Shown one piece after another: positions 42,417 to 50,575 of a DNA stretch of 64,000 nucleotides (position 1 is its first letter; every line of letters starts with the position of its first letter). Under the pieces are notes generated by a model. It had not been told where the DNA came from, did not search any database, and was given only the letters and a program-made list of their open reading frames with translations. A program made the translations under genes and the position numbers. Origin of the DNA: Sphingomonas_B tabacisoli (lineage in GTDB: Bacteria; Pseudomonadota; Alphaproteobacteria; Sphingomonadales; Sphingomonadaceae). The stretch spans positions 868,001-932,000 of the forward strand of contig NZ_JBHUDY010000001.1 of NCBI RefSeq assembly GCF_042678385.1, in the 5' to 3' direction.

Positions 42417-43686
42417 CGTGCTCAGGATCAGGTCTGATGATCCCACGGCCCAGATCAAAGTCCTGGATGCGTCCGCCAACATCGTCGCTCAGGGATTGCG
42501 CTCGCTGGAAGCGCCGCTTGCGAATGGCCTGTACAAGATTCGCGTCCGCGTGGGTTCGTCGTCGCAGGAGCGTCTTGTCGCGCTCGACGACCAGCTTCCC
42601 GAACAGACGTTTCCGCGGCTGGAATTCGCTTCCCCAATTCCGATCGATGGGACCGAGCGCAGCCACGAATATCACCAGGACGCGATCAAATGGGCCTGGG
42701 ATCATCCCGCGCCGGCGCGGGGCGCCGGATCCCGACTGCTCGTCTGCGCGCGCGAATGGTCGCCGGGCGGGACGCGGGGCCACCCCAATCCCGCGGCGTC
42801 GTTGTCCATCGTGCTGCCGTCGGGCGAACGCATTCCCTTTGCATCCGTCGCGCACGTGCGTTCGCAAGGGGACGCCATTGCCGTCGGCGTCTTCGACGTG
42901 AATCCTGGCTTCTATTCCATCGAAGTCGAGCTGCCGGACGGGAGCCGCCTGCGCCGTGCGATGCACGCCAGCCCGGGCTGGGCCACTCAGCTCTATATGC
43001 TTTTTCACGGCGTTGGCGATCAGAGGGTTCCCAACCTGGCCGATGGGTCGGCGGTGATCGCCAAAAGCCCCGTGGTGCATGACGAAGAAACCCGATTGGC
43101 GGAAATCGCTCTCGACGCGCTGACGCAGCATCGAGCGATCCTTTCGGACCAGATGCGCGGGCTGTTGTCGGGCAAATTCAGCCAGCCTTTATTGGGGCTG
43201 GTCGGCGCTCACCTGCTTCTTCGCGACGGGGTGAGTGACCTGGTCCACAAGGTCGTGAAAAACCTTGTCCGCATGCTGGGCGCCGATCATCCCGACGTTG
43301 TCGCGATCAAGACGAAGGTCGACAAGACTGTGCCAGGCGCGGTGACGGAGCCGCCGATGCTTCGGGCAAGCTGGGATTTTCTCGTGGAAGCGAGCGGCAC
43401 AGTTCCGCAGCTCATCCCGCCGACAACGCCGGCCGGTCAAATGGCCGAGTCCGTCGTTCCCGCCGGAGCCTGGCTGGTGTGGCAGCCCGCAGGCCAAGGC
43501 GGCTCAAAGCTCGAAGTCCTGCGCGCCTATCTGCGCGCGCAGTCTCGGGATTCATTTGCGTCGGATGACGCAAGCCCGAGTTTCGACGCGGCCCCTGCCG
43601 ATCTGGGCGAAGCCGCCCGTGCCGATCTCGCCATCGCGCTCGGCCTCCCGCGTCCGGCGCTCGACGGTCTTCTTGCGAGGCTCTGA
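42400..43686 (+). CDS. Companion protein of the caspase unit, copy 2
   Basis: 428 residues, no family recognised. It starts with a beta-rich PEGA-like segment (LANGLYKIRVRVGSSSQERL), repeats a similar one (VNPGFYSIEVELPDGSRLRR), and then has a helical part with LLGLVGAHLLLRDGVSDLV near residues 265-283 that matches the companion of copy 1 (AITGAYVLLRANAI). The acidic-helical C-terminus ends RPALDGLLARL. It is longer than its counterpart. Confidence 0.68.
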   Translation: MSPSNSVLRIRSDDPTAQIKVLDASANIVAQGLRSLEAPLANGLYKIRVRVGSSSQERLVALDDQLPEQTFPRLEFASPIPIDGTERSHEYHQDAIKWAWDHPAPARGAGSRLLVCAREWSPGGTRGHPNPAASLSIVLPSGERIPFASVAHVRSQGDAIAVGVFDVNPGFYSIEVELPDGSRLRRAMHASPGWATQLYMLFHGVGDQRVPNLADGSAVIAKSPVVHDEETRLAEIALDALTQHRAILSDQMRGLLSGKFSQPLLGLVGAHLLLRDGVSDLVHKVVKNLVRMLGADHPDVVAIKTKVDKTVPGAVTEPPMLRASWDFLVEASGTVPQLIPPTTPAGQMAESVVPAGAWLVWQPAGQGGSKLEVLRAYLRAQSRDSFASDDASPSFDAAPADLGEAARADLAIALGLPRPALDGLLARL

Positions 43687-43715
43687 TCGACGCTCCCGTC
43701 CCCGCTTCCGATCTC

Positions 43716-44162
43716 GTGCTCGGCGAGGCACGCGCGTCGGTCCAGCGATCAGCGCTGGCGCCTCCGGCCGGCTTTTCCGCAAATCTGGGGGCAGCGCGCT
43801 GCGTCATACTCGAGAGCAATCCGAGAGACCTGCAGCTCGCAGTGCCGTTTCTTGTGAACGAGGGCGTGTGGATCGGACTGTTGGTTCCGCCGAGCACCGA
43901 TCTCGTGTCGGCGACAGTGGACGGAATCGCGCTCGCGTTCGCAGACATCGGAGAATATCCGAGTGGCGACCGCTTCCTGCGCTCTGCGCCTTTTGGCGGA
44001 GACGGCCGCGACGCGAATGTCGAAGTGACCTTGTACGACGAGCAGGGAACTCTCGGCATGCGCCTGGCGCTGATGGCCTCGTCGGCGTTCACCGCACGCT
44101 TCGGAGCCGGCGTGAACGACCAACCTGCGCCGACGACCTATGGCAAATGGCGGCTGCCCTGA
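43716..44162 (+). CDS. Last gene of the caspase locus, unknown
   Basis: 148 residues from a GTG at 43716; a CTG at 43683 in frame would extend it by 11 residues. The protein is mostly beta-rich (ARCVILESNPRDLQLAVPFL, VWIGLLVPPSTDLVSATVDG), without cysteine-based motifs or signal peptide. It has no counterpart in the first unit. A terminator stem starts about 70 bases after its stop. Confidence 0.6.
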   Translation: MLGEARASVQRSALAPPAGFSANLGAARCVILESNPRDLQLAVPFLVNEGVWIGLLVPPSTDLVSATVDGIALAFADIGEYPSGDRFLRSAPFGGDGRDANVEVTLYDEQGTLGMRLALMASSAFTARFGAGVNDQPAPTTYGKWRLP

Positions 44163-44233
44163 GTTCGCGCATTTTGATCAGGCGTGGCGAGAAACTCTGT
44201 AAGTTTCATGTAAATCTTTTGTCGGTTTGATGT

Positions 44234-44274
44234 AAAAAGAGCCTCGCCGGGAGTTGACGAGGCTCTCTTTTCTC
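44234..44274 (+). terminator. Rho-independent terminator after the caspase operon
   Basis: agagcctcg (44238-44246) pairs with cgaggctct (44258-44266) and is followed by cttttct; an A-run precedes the stem, so it may work in both directions. It stands 70 bases after the last gene of the caspase locus and marks its end. Confidence 0.75.
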
Positions 44275-44348
44275 ATAGAAGCGAGCCGGAGCATCAGATG
44301 TTGCTTCAAACGCATTACGCGCCATCATTGTCCGGTGTTCCGAGTGAA

Positions 44349-44367
44349 GTAAAAAGTTTCTTTTTAC
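44349..44367. promoter_or_regulatory. Perfect palindrome GTAAAAAG-TTT-CTTTTTAC upstream of the PEP-CTERM gene
   Basis: Eight-base arms separated by TTT, in a strongly AT-rich patch of an otherwise GC-rich region, about 90 bases before the ATG of the PEP-CTERM gene. The same octamer GTAAAAAG occurs once more at about 44232. It is a candidate operator, or an AT-rich promoter element. Confidence 0.45.
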
Positions 44368-44456
44368 AATGAACCAGAGCGCGGATTCGGTGTTTACCTG
44401 CTTGAGCGAAGGCGTCTGCCGTGCGGGGTGCAACGACAGCTCAGGGAGCAGGACGA

Positions 44457-45059
44457 ATGAGAAATTGGGTGCTGGCAGCCGCTGCGGCGGCAGTCTTCGC
44501 AGGTCCCGCAAGTGCGGCGGTGATCACGCTTCAAAGTATCACGAATAATGGCCCGAACAACTTCACGTTCAACTATCAGGGCACGCTCAATCCCGACGAG
44601 GGCGTGCGCACGGGCGACCGGCTGATCATCTTCGATTTCCGCGGCTATATCGCCGGGTCGGTGTTCTCGAACCTCGCCAACGTCACGGCGACCGTCGAGA
44701 ACAGCTCGAACGTTCCGGTTATCACCCCCGGCCAGTCCGACGATCCGAACATCCCGAACCTGGTGTTCACCTACACAGGACCGAACTTCCAGACCACGGG
44801 CGGCCCCTTCGCGTCGATCGACTTCAACGGGCTCGGCGCGCGTTCGACCTTCGGCGGCACGGCGTTCGACGCCTTCTTCGCCCAGACGACGAAGAACACC
44901 CCGCCTGCCGAAGCGATGACCGTCTCGTATCAGGTCGGCACTGTTCGCGTTCCCGCGGGCGTTCCCGAACCGGCAAGCTGGGCGATGATGCTGGGCGGCT
45001 TCGGCCTGCTCGGTGCGGTTGCTCGTCGCCGAAATGCTGCTGCGCACGTCATCGCGTAA
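44457..45059 (+). CDS. PEPxxWA-CTERM sorting domain protein
   Basis: 200 residues: signal peptide (NWVLAAAAAAVFAGPASA, cleavage after ASA), a beta-rich body, and a C-terminal sorting signal VPEPASWAMMLGGFGLLGAV followed by ARRRNAA. This is the PEP-CTERM type recognised by exosortase, in the PEPxxWA form common in sphingomonads; it marks an exported surface or exopolysaccharide-associated protein. GGACGA precedes the ATG. No exosortase gene is in the window. Confidence 0.9.
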   Translation: MRNWVLAAAAAAVFAGPASAAVITLQSITNNGPNNFTFNYQGTLNPDEGVRTGDRLIIFDFRGYIAGSVFSNLANVTATVENSSNVPVITPGQSDDPNIPNLVFTYTGPNFQTTGGPFASIDFNGLGARSTFGGTAFDAFFAQTTKNTPPAEAMTVSYQVGTVRVPAGVPEPASWAMMLGGFGLLGAVARRRNAAAHVIA

Positions 45060-45080
45060 CCGACCCTGTTCTGAGCGAGT

Positions 45081-45113
45081 GAAACCCCGCCGGCCCATGA
45101 TCGACGGGGTTTC
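45081..45113 (+). terminator. Hairpin after the PEP-CTERM gene
   Basis: gaaaccccg (45081-45089) pairs with cggggtttc (45105-45113), loop of 15 bases, starting 21 bases after the stop. There is no downstream U-run, so it is a likely but not textbook terminator. Confidence 0.55.
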
Positions 45114-45146
45114 AGGAAGCGTCGCCGTCAGTTTTCGGAGAACATC

Positions 45147-45380
45147 ATGAATCGAACAAGCGCATGTTTGGCAGTCACCCTCGCTGCCGCCCTTTCTGTC
45201 GGCAGCGCGCCCGGCCAGGCCAAGGGCTGCATAAAGGGTGCGCTCGCCGGCGGGGTCGCCGGCCATGTCGCGGGCCATCACGGCCTGATGGGTGCTGCAG
45301 GCGGCTGCGTCGCTGGCCATTATTACGCGAAGCATAAGGCGCGGCAAAAAGCGGCAGCGCACGCGTCCGTGCATCGCTAA
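45147..45380 (+). CDS. Small exported glycine-rich protein
   Basis: 77 residues with a signal peptide ending GSAPGQA, and a mature part with glycine-zipper character (KGALAGGVAGHVAGHHGLMG, then AAGGCVAGHYYAKHKA) rich in His, Ala and Gly and a basic end. Such proteins often form membrane-associated oligomers or stress-related layers; none is assigned here. It ends on the stop of the convergent deacetylase gene (four-base overlap). Confidence 0.65.
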   Translation: MNRTSACLAVTLAAALSVGSAPGQAKGCIKGALAGGVAGHVAGHHGLMGAAGGCVAGHYYAKHKARQKAAAHASVHR

Positions 45381-46168
45381 GCGCTTACGACGGCACGCGT
45401 CTTGGCGATGCCGGCGAGCACGCGGCCGATCGGTCGGCAGAGCATCCTGCTTTCGGCGACATGATCGAGCAGGAGGTCGTGGTCGCGTATCGTCATGGTG
45501 CCGTCGGCCGGCGTGTCGGCGATGTCGTGCATGACGAGGATTGCCCATTGGCGTCTGGCGCGGGCCCGGTCGAGGTATCGAAAGACATCGTCCAGCGACC
45601 GTGTGTCGTAGCCTATGGCGAGCGCCTGCATCTTGTAGGGATGCTGCCTCACCCATTGCGGCGCGTTCGGTTCGCCTTCGCTGGTGCGCGCGCTGTGCAG
45701 GCCGAGTCGCCGCAACCGATGCTCGAAGCGAAGCATCTGCACGGTGGCGCTGCCGGAGCCGATATCGGTCACGTCGCACGGATAGGCGAAATCGCGGTCG
45801 CGCCTCGGTCCGAACGTCCGGTCGAGCCACGCTTCCATCGGCGCAATCTCGCGCTCGAAATAGTCGCTCGCCCGGATGTCCTGCAGGTCGCAGCGGTGAT
45901 GGACGGTGTGATCCGCGACTTCGTGGCCGGCCCGCCCGACCGCGATCCAGTCCTGGACCCGCGGCGCGATGTTGGTCCAGGTGACGAAGAATGTGCCCCG
46001 CAGGCCGTGCCGCGTCAGCGCCGGGGCGGCGATGTCGAGATGGCTGGGCAGGCCGTCGTCATAGCTGAGGCTGACTGCCCCTTCCGGCCACGGCTCCGAT
46101 GGATCGGCACGGCCGCCGCAGCCGAACAGTGGCAGGCTCAAGGCGGCAATGAACTCGCGACGATTCAC
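45377..46168 (-). CDS. Polysaccharide deacetylase-like exported protein
   Basis: 263 residues. A signal sequence MNRREFIAALSLPLFGCGG looks like a lipobox (LFGC) with a Tat-like NRREF beginning. The catalytic domain follows the NodB fold: AVSLSYDDGLPSHLDIAAPA (metal ligand DD), GHEVADHTVHHRC (H-x3-H), and LVMHDI near the end. It probably removes acetyl groups from a cell-surface polysaccharide. It starts with GTG and stands alone. Confidence 0.83.
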   Translation of the reverse strand: MNRREFIAALSLPLFGCGGRADPSEPWPEGAVSLSYDDGLPSHLDIAAPALTRHGLRGTFFVTWTNIAPRVQDWIAVGRAGHEVADHTVHHRCDLQDIRASDYFEREIAPMEAWLDRTFGPRRDRDFAYPCDVTDIGSGSATVQMLRFEHRLRRLGLHSARTSEGEPNAPQWVRQHPYKMQALAIGYDTRSLDDVFRYLDRARARRQWAILVMHDIADTPADGTMTIRDHDLLLDHVAESRMLCRPIGRVLAGIAKTRAVVSA

Positions 46169-46260
46169 CCCTCATGCTCCCCTCCGTGCAGCGACATGAT
46201 GCGAGATTGTCGCATCGGCCGCAATTGCGTGGGGACAGGGGAGGGCGGTAGCCGCTCGCG

Positions 46261-46614
46261 CTATTTCAAGGTTTTCAGATAGCCGATAAGCGCGGCGCGC
46301 TTCTTCGCATCGGGAACGCCGGGGAAGATCATGCGCGTGCCGGGCACGGCCTTCGTCGGGGCGGTGAGGAAAGCGTCGAGGCTGGCGGCCGTCCAGGCGC
46401 CTTGCTGCGCTTTCATTGCCGGCGAATAATTGAAGCCCGCGACGGACGCCTTCTTGCGGCCGACCACGCCGGCGAGGCTCGGCCCCAGCCGGTTCTCGCC
46501 GGCCTTGGTCGAGTGGCAGGCCGCGCAGGACGCGAAGCTGGGATCGACTTGCGCCTGCGCGGCGCCGGCCGTCCCGGCGAGCGCGAAGAGGACGAGGGTC
46601 TTGGCGAACGACAT
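46261..46614 (-). CDS. Class I cytochrome c
   Basis: 117 residues from ATG 46614 (GGAG seven bases before it). A signal peptide (FAKTLVLFALAGTAGAAQAQ) is followed by the heme site CAACHS and, near the C-terminus, the axial methionine in GTRMIFPGVPDAKKRAALIG. This is a soluble periplasmic c552/c2-type electron carrier and is well placed to accept electrons from the quinoproteins downstream in the region. Confidence 0.9.
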   Translation of the reverse strand: MSFAKTLVLFALAGTAGAAQAQVDPSFASCAACHSTKAGENRLGPSLAGVVGRKKASVAGFNYSPAMKAQQGAWTAASLDAFLTAPTKAVPGTRMIFPGVPDAKKRAALIGYLKTLK

Positions 46615-46643
46615 GAGAGAACTCCGAAGCTGGGCCGAAAAGG

Positions 46644-47387
46644 TCAAAGGCTCATGCCGCCATCGACGACGATGTTGGAACCGGTCATGAACAGCGCCTC
46701 GTCGGACGCGAGCAGCACCGCCACTTCGGCGATTTCCTGCGTCGTGCCGATCCGCCCCATCGGCTGGCGGGACACGAACGCAGCGCGTGCCGCCGCCTCG
46801 TCTCCCTGGGCGCGCAGGCGCTCGGCGAGGGAAGGGCTGTCGACCGTGCCGGGGCTGATCGCGTTGCAGCGAATGCCTTCCGTGACGAAGTCCCGAGCGA
46901 CCGAGAGCGTGAGGCCGATCACCGCCGCCTTGCTGGTGCCGTAGGCGAAGCGGTTGGGGGCCGGCATCACCGACGAGACGACCGATGCGATGTTCACGAT
47001 CGATCCCCGCTGGCGCTGGCGCATTCCGGGCAGGAAGGCGCGAATGGTGTTCGCCATCGACATGACGTTGATCGAGAAGCTGCGCTCGAGATCGGCAAGC
47101 GACCCGTCGAGAATGGTGCCATTGGCGACCCAGCCGGCGCAGTTGACGAGCACCTCGACATCCGGATGCGCCGCAGCGACCTGCGCCACTTCGTCGGCGT
47201 CGGTCACATCCATGCGCGCGGTGCGCACGCTGCCCTCGCCCGCAAAGGCGACATCCAGTTTATCTTGCTGCAGGTCGGTTGCGATGACGGTCGCGCCTTC
47301 GCGCAGATAGGTCTCGGAAATAGCGAGCCCGATGCCTTGCGCCGCGCCCGTGACCAGGCAGATCTTTCCGGCAAGTCTGTTCGACAT
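46644..47387 (-). CDS. SDR dehydrogenase, probably 2-keto-3-deoxy-L-fuconate type
   Basis: 247 residues of a classical SDR. The NAD site is KICLVTGAAQGIGLAISETY, and the active site has SSVMPAPNRFAYGTSKAAV (YxxxK). The stretch DFVTEGIRCNAISPGTVDSP and RQPMGRIGTTQEIAEVAVLL resembles 2-keto-3-deoxy-L-fuconate dehydrogenase (DHRS6/BDH2-related) more than general SDRs. That would produce 2,4-diketo-3-deoxyfuconate for the FAH hydrolase at 61403. This is inferred from similarity in memory only. It is followed on the minus strand by the small cytochrome c gene. Confidence 0.82.
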   Translation of the reverse strand: MSNRLAGKICLVTGAAQGIGLAISETYLREGATVIATDLQQDKLDVAFAGEGSVRTARMDVTDADEVAQVAAAHPDVEVLVNCAGWVANGTILDGSLADLERSFSINVMSMANTIRAFLPGMRQRQRGSIVNIASVVSSVMPAPNRFAYGTSKAAVIGLTLSVARDFVTEGIRCNAISPGTVDSPSLAERLRAQGDEAAARAAFVSRQPMGRIGTTQEIAEVAVLLASDEALFMTGSNIVVDGGMSL

Positions 47388-47401
47388 TCGAATATGCTCC
47401 G

Positions 47402-48247
47402 TCAGGCCGCGTAGAGGCCAATGCCGCCGTCGACCCGCAGGACCTGGCCGCTGATGAATCGACTTTGGTCCGATGCCAGAAAGGCGACGGCGTCGGCGAT
47501 CTCTCCCGGGACGGCATAGCGGTCGAGCGAGGGGCCTTCCTCCATCATCTTGGGATCGGTGGTGCGGGTGGCGAGGAAGCGGGCGGTCTTGGCCGGGCCC
47601 GGGCTGACGACGTTCACGCGCACGCCCGCCGGCCGCATCTCCAGCGCGAGGCAGCGCGTGTAATGGACGATCGCGGCCTTGGCGCAGCCATAGATGACTT
47701 CGGGCGAGACCGCCTGATGGCCGTTGAGTGATCCGAAATTGACGATCGCGCCTTTGTTGCGGGCGGCCATGCCGGGCGCGACCGCGCGGCACATCAGCAT
47801 CGTGCTGATGAAGTTGCGTTTGAAGACTGCCATCGCATCCGCCATGCTGATGTCGACCGCGCCATTGGGGTTGGGCTTGGTGCCGGCCGCGCCGATGTCG
47901 CCCCCCGCGCAATTGACCAGGATCGAGACCTGCCCAAGCCTGCTTTCGACCTGGCGCACGATATTCGCCACCGCTTCCTCGTCGGTCACGTCGCCGGTGA
48001 CGCCGATCGTGCGCGTGCCTCCGCAACCGAGCGCCGCTGCGACCGCCGTGAGATTGGGGCCTTCGCCATACTGGGCCGGCGCATCTTCGTCGATGTCGTG
48101 GACGGCGACGTCGGCGCCAAGGCTGACGAGCTTCTCTGCAATCGTATGGCCCAGCCCGCGCCCGGAGCCGGTCACTAGCGCGACCGCGCCCTTCAGGCTG
48201 CCCGAACGCTGGACAGCCAACTCCGAATTCGGCGCAATATCAGCCAT
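47402..48247 (-). CDS. SDR-family oxidoreductase
   Basis: 281 residues. The NAD site is VALVTGSGRGLGHTIAEKLV, NCAGG is present, and the YxxxK motif is YGCAKAAIVHYTR. SPEVIYGCAKAAI and VRVNVVSPGPAKTARFLATR are ordinary for an SDR. The ATG at 48247 follows GGAGGGG at four bases. It is the first gene of a minus-strand operon (SDR-SDR-cyt c) divergent from the MFS permease. Likely substrate: a sugar or sugar acid; unknown. Confidence 0.85.
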   Translation of the reverse strand: MADIAPNSELAVQRSGSLKGAVALVTGSGRGLGHTIAEKLVSLGADVAVHDIDEDAPAQYGEGPNLTAVAAALGCGGTRTIGVTGDVTDEEAVANIVRQVESRLGQVSILVNCAGGDIGAAGTKPNPNGAVDISMADAMAVFKRNFISTMLMCRAVAPGMAARNKGAIVNFGSLNGHQAVSPEVIYGCAKAAIVHYTRCLALEMRPAGVRVNVVSPGPAKTARFLATRTTDPKMMEEGPSLDRYAVPGEIADAVAFLASDQSRFISGQVLRVDGGIGLYAA

Positions 48248-48347
48248 TACCCCTCCATCTGCATACAGTCTGACTTGCGCTTTCAAAGCATTTGAATTCA
48301 GAAGCGAAGCCGTGCGATTGCCCTTTGAATGCCGGTAAGCGGGTCGA

Positions 48348-48387
48348 TTGACAACCCGCAATCTGCATTTAGTATACAGATTTGCAG
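48348..48387. promoter_or_regulatory. Promoter of the MFS operon with TGTATAC-type palindrome
   Basis: TTGACA at 48348-48353, then a -10-like AGTATA/TATACA 17-19 bases later (48371-48378). The GTATAC core (48372-48377) is inside an imperfect 25-base palindrome bounded by ctgca and tgcag (48363-48387), so a regulator bound there would cover the -10. The layout suits a GntR/FCD repressor. A related half (tgcatac) is at 48260-48266 next to the divergent SDR gene. Confidence 0.55.
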
Positions 48388-48438
48388 GCAAGGCAGACTC
48401 GACTGAAGATTGAGCGCCGGTGTGGGGAGGAATGGAAC

Positions 48439-49755
48439 TTGAGTGAAATGCCGCCATCAGCCAGCCTGACACCTGACCAGCGGCGCAGCCTCGTGCCAAC
48501 CAAGGTGCGCTACGGCGTGGTAGGCTTCGCGCTGTCGCTCGCGATCCTGTCCTACATCCAGCGGGTCGCGATTTCGCAGGCGGCGACGCCGATTGCCGCC
48601 GACCTTCATCTGGACAAGCAGCAGCTCGGCGCCGTGCTGGGTGCGTTCGGGCTTTCCTACGCGCTGTTCGAAATCCCGATGGGGCTGTTCGGCGACAAGA
48701 TGGGCGTCCGGCGCGTGCTGGCGCAGGTCGTGCTCGCCTGGTCCGCCTTCACGGCGCTTACCGGGGCGGCCTGGAACCTGACTTCGCTATGGATTGTGCG
48801 GTTCCTGTTCGGCGCCGGTGAGGCGGGCTGCTTTCCGAACCTCACGCGCATGCTGAGCCAGTGGCTGCCGCGCGGCGAGCGCATCAAGGCGCAGGCGCTG
48901 ATGTGGGCGTCGACGCGCTGGGGCGGGGCCGTGACGCCGCCGCTCGCCCTGTTCGGCATCAATCTGTTCGGCTGGCGCTGGAGCTTCGTCGCTTTCGCGC
49001 TGCTAGGCGTGGTCTGGTGCGCCGCGTTCCTGCGCAGCTTCCGCGACAATCCGCGCGACGATCCCCGCGTGAATGCAGCGGAACTCGCCCTGCTCGAAGA
49101 GTCGCAGGCGCTGATTTCGCACAAACATTCGGAAGGCTGGTTCCGGTTTCTCTTTCGCCCCAAGCCGCTGATGCTGATGGCCCAGTATTTTTGCTGGTCC
49201 TATGTCTGGTATTTCTTCGTGACCTGGCTGCCGACCTATCTACGCGAGGCGCATGGCCAGAGCGCGGCGGCGACGGCGGGCCTGGCCGTACTGCCGCTGC
49301 TGTTCGGCGGCTTCGGGTCGCTGGTGAGCGGCCTGCTCCCGGTGCGCATTTCGCGCCGTTGGGTTGCGGTCGGCGCCTTTGCCGCGGTCACGGTTCTGCT
49401 CCTACTTGTGCCGCACGTCTCGAACGTTGCGATCGTGATCGCGATGATGGCGGCGATCAGCTTCTGCGGCGATCTGACCGTCCCGATCTCCTGGAACTCG
49501 TGCGTGGAGGTCGGCAAGAGCTACACGGCAACCGTCTCTGCCGCGATGAACATGTTCGCGAACTTTTCGGGCTTCATCGCGCCGGTGGTGGCGGGCGTGA
49601 TCCTCGCCCACAACGGCAATAACTGGAACCAGGTGCTCCAGCTCATGGCCGTCTTCTCCGCACTCGGCGCGATCCTCTGGATCCTGCTCGATCCGTCGGC
49701 GGAGCGGAGCGCGCGCCAAGGCCCGGTCGCGCTCGAGGAAAGCCTGCAACCCTGA
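48439..49755 (+). CDS. MFS transporter, sugar acid:cation symporter type
   Basis: 438 residues with 12 predicted membrane segments, of the anion:cation symporter (ACS) branch: GDKMGVRRVLAQVVLAWSAF, the motif-like GAGEAGCFPNLTRMLSQWLP, and the characteristic later half. The branch carries hexuronates, glucarate, galactonate and related acids. I chose TTG 48439, which has GGGGAGG eight bases upstream; ATG 48448 is also in frame. It likely takes up the acid produced by the periplasmic quinoproteins. It leads the plus-strand series of genes. Confidence 0.87.
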   Translation: MSEMPPSASLTPDQRRSLVPTKVRYGVVGFALSLAILSYIQRVAISQAATPIAADLHLDKQQLGAVLGAFGLSYALFEIPMGLFGDKMGVRRVLAQVVLAWSAFTALTGAAWNLTSLWIVRFLFGAGEAGCFPNLTRMLSQWLPRGERIKAQALMWASTRWGGAVTPPLALFGINLFGWRWSFVAFALLGVVWCAAFLRSFRDNPRDDPRVNAAELALLEESQALISHKHSEGWFRFLFRPKPLMLMAQYFCWSYVWYFFVTWLPTYLREAHGQSAAATAGLAVLPLLFGGFGSLVSGLLPVRISRRWVAVGAFAAVTVLLLLVPHVSNVAIVIAMMAAISFCGDLTVPISWNSCVEVGKSYTATVSAAMNMFANFSGFIAPVVAGVILAHNGNNWNQVLQLMAVFSALGAILWILLDPSAERSARQGPVALEESLQP

Positions 49756-49793
49756 AGCGCCACCGGCGCGCCCAACAACCAAGGTGATGTGAT

Positions 49794-50549
49794 TTGAAGA
49801 TCGATTTGACGGGTAAGACGGCGGTGATCGCCGGCGCGAGCGGCGGCCTCGGCGAGGCGATGGCGCACGCGCTGTCGGACGCAGGCGCGTCGATCGCGCT
49901 GGTCGCGCGCAATGCCGAAAAGCTCCGGGCGCTCGCCGAGGCGCTGACCGCAAAGGGCGGCACCGCGGCGACCTTCACCGCCGATCTGGTCAATGAGGAC
50001 GACGTCGCGCGCCTGGCCAACGACGTGAATGCGCGCTTCCCCAACCCGCAGATCCTGATCAACAGCGCCGGCACCAACATCCGCAAGAACCTGGTCGACT
50101 TCTCGCTCGCCGAGTTCCGCAGCGTGCTCGATTCCAGCCTGATCAGCACGTTCCTCGCCTGCCGCGCCTTCGTGCCGGGGATGCAGGGCACCGGCTATGG
50201 CCGGATCATCAATCTGGCCTCGATGCTGGCGCATGTCTCGCTGCCGGCCCGGACGGCCTATTCCTCGGCAAAGGCCGGGTTGCTGGGCTTCACCAAGGCG
50301 CTTGCGCTCGAGCTGGCCGATCAGGGCATCACTGTGAATGCAATGAGCCCCGGCCCGTTCGGAACGCCAATGAACGCTCCGGTGATGAACGATCCCGTCG
50401 CAAACGCGCAGTTCCTCGCCAACCTGCCAGTCGGGCGCTGGGGCAAGGTCGAAGAGATCGGCGCGCTCGCCTGCTATCTCTGTTCGGACCTCGCCGGCTT
50501 CGTGACGGGCACCGACATCACCATCGACGGCGGCTGGACCGCGAAGTGA
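49794..50549 (+). CDS. SDR-family oxidoreductase
   Basis: 251 residues. The N-terminus KTAVIAGASGGLGEAMAHAL is the dinucleotide site, INSAGTNIRKN follows, and SMLAHVSLPARTAYSSAKAG contains the YxxxK. GFVTGTDITIDGGWTAK ends the fold. The start is TTG at 49794. Substrate probably a sugar acid or alcohol of the locus. It follows the permease and precedes the ThuA gene by four overlapping bases if the upstream GTG is used. Confidence 0.86.
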   Translation: MKIDLTGKTAVIAGASGGLGEAMAHALSDAGASIALVARNAEKLRALAEALTAKGGTAATFTADLVNEDDVARLANDVNARFPNPQILINSAGTNIRKNLVDFSLAEFRSVLDSSLISTFLACRAFVPGMQGTGYGRIINLASMLAHVSLPARTAYSSAKAGLLGFTKALALELADQGITVNAMSPGPFGTPMNAPVMNDPVANAQFLANLPVGRWGKVEEIGALACYLCSDLAGFVTGTDITIDGGWTAK

Positions 50550-50575
50550 CGATCCACACGAACAATCGGAGAGGT

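Noticed and set aside
38215..44162. Gasdermin or CBASS-type defence operon
   Set aside because: No gasdermin, nucleotide cyclase, HORMA or known sensor domain is recognisable. Only the caspases agree, so I do not assign a known system.
45377..46168. Deacetylase gene as part of the caspase locus
   Set aside because: Opposite strand, beyond a terminator and two unrelated genes; no reason to link them.
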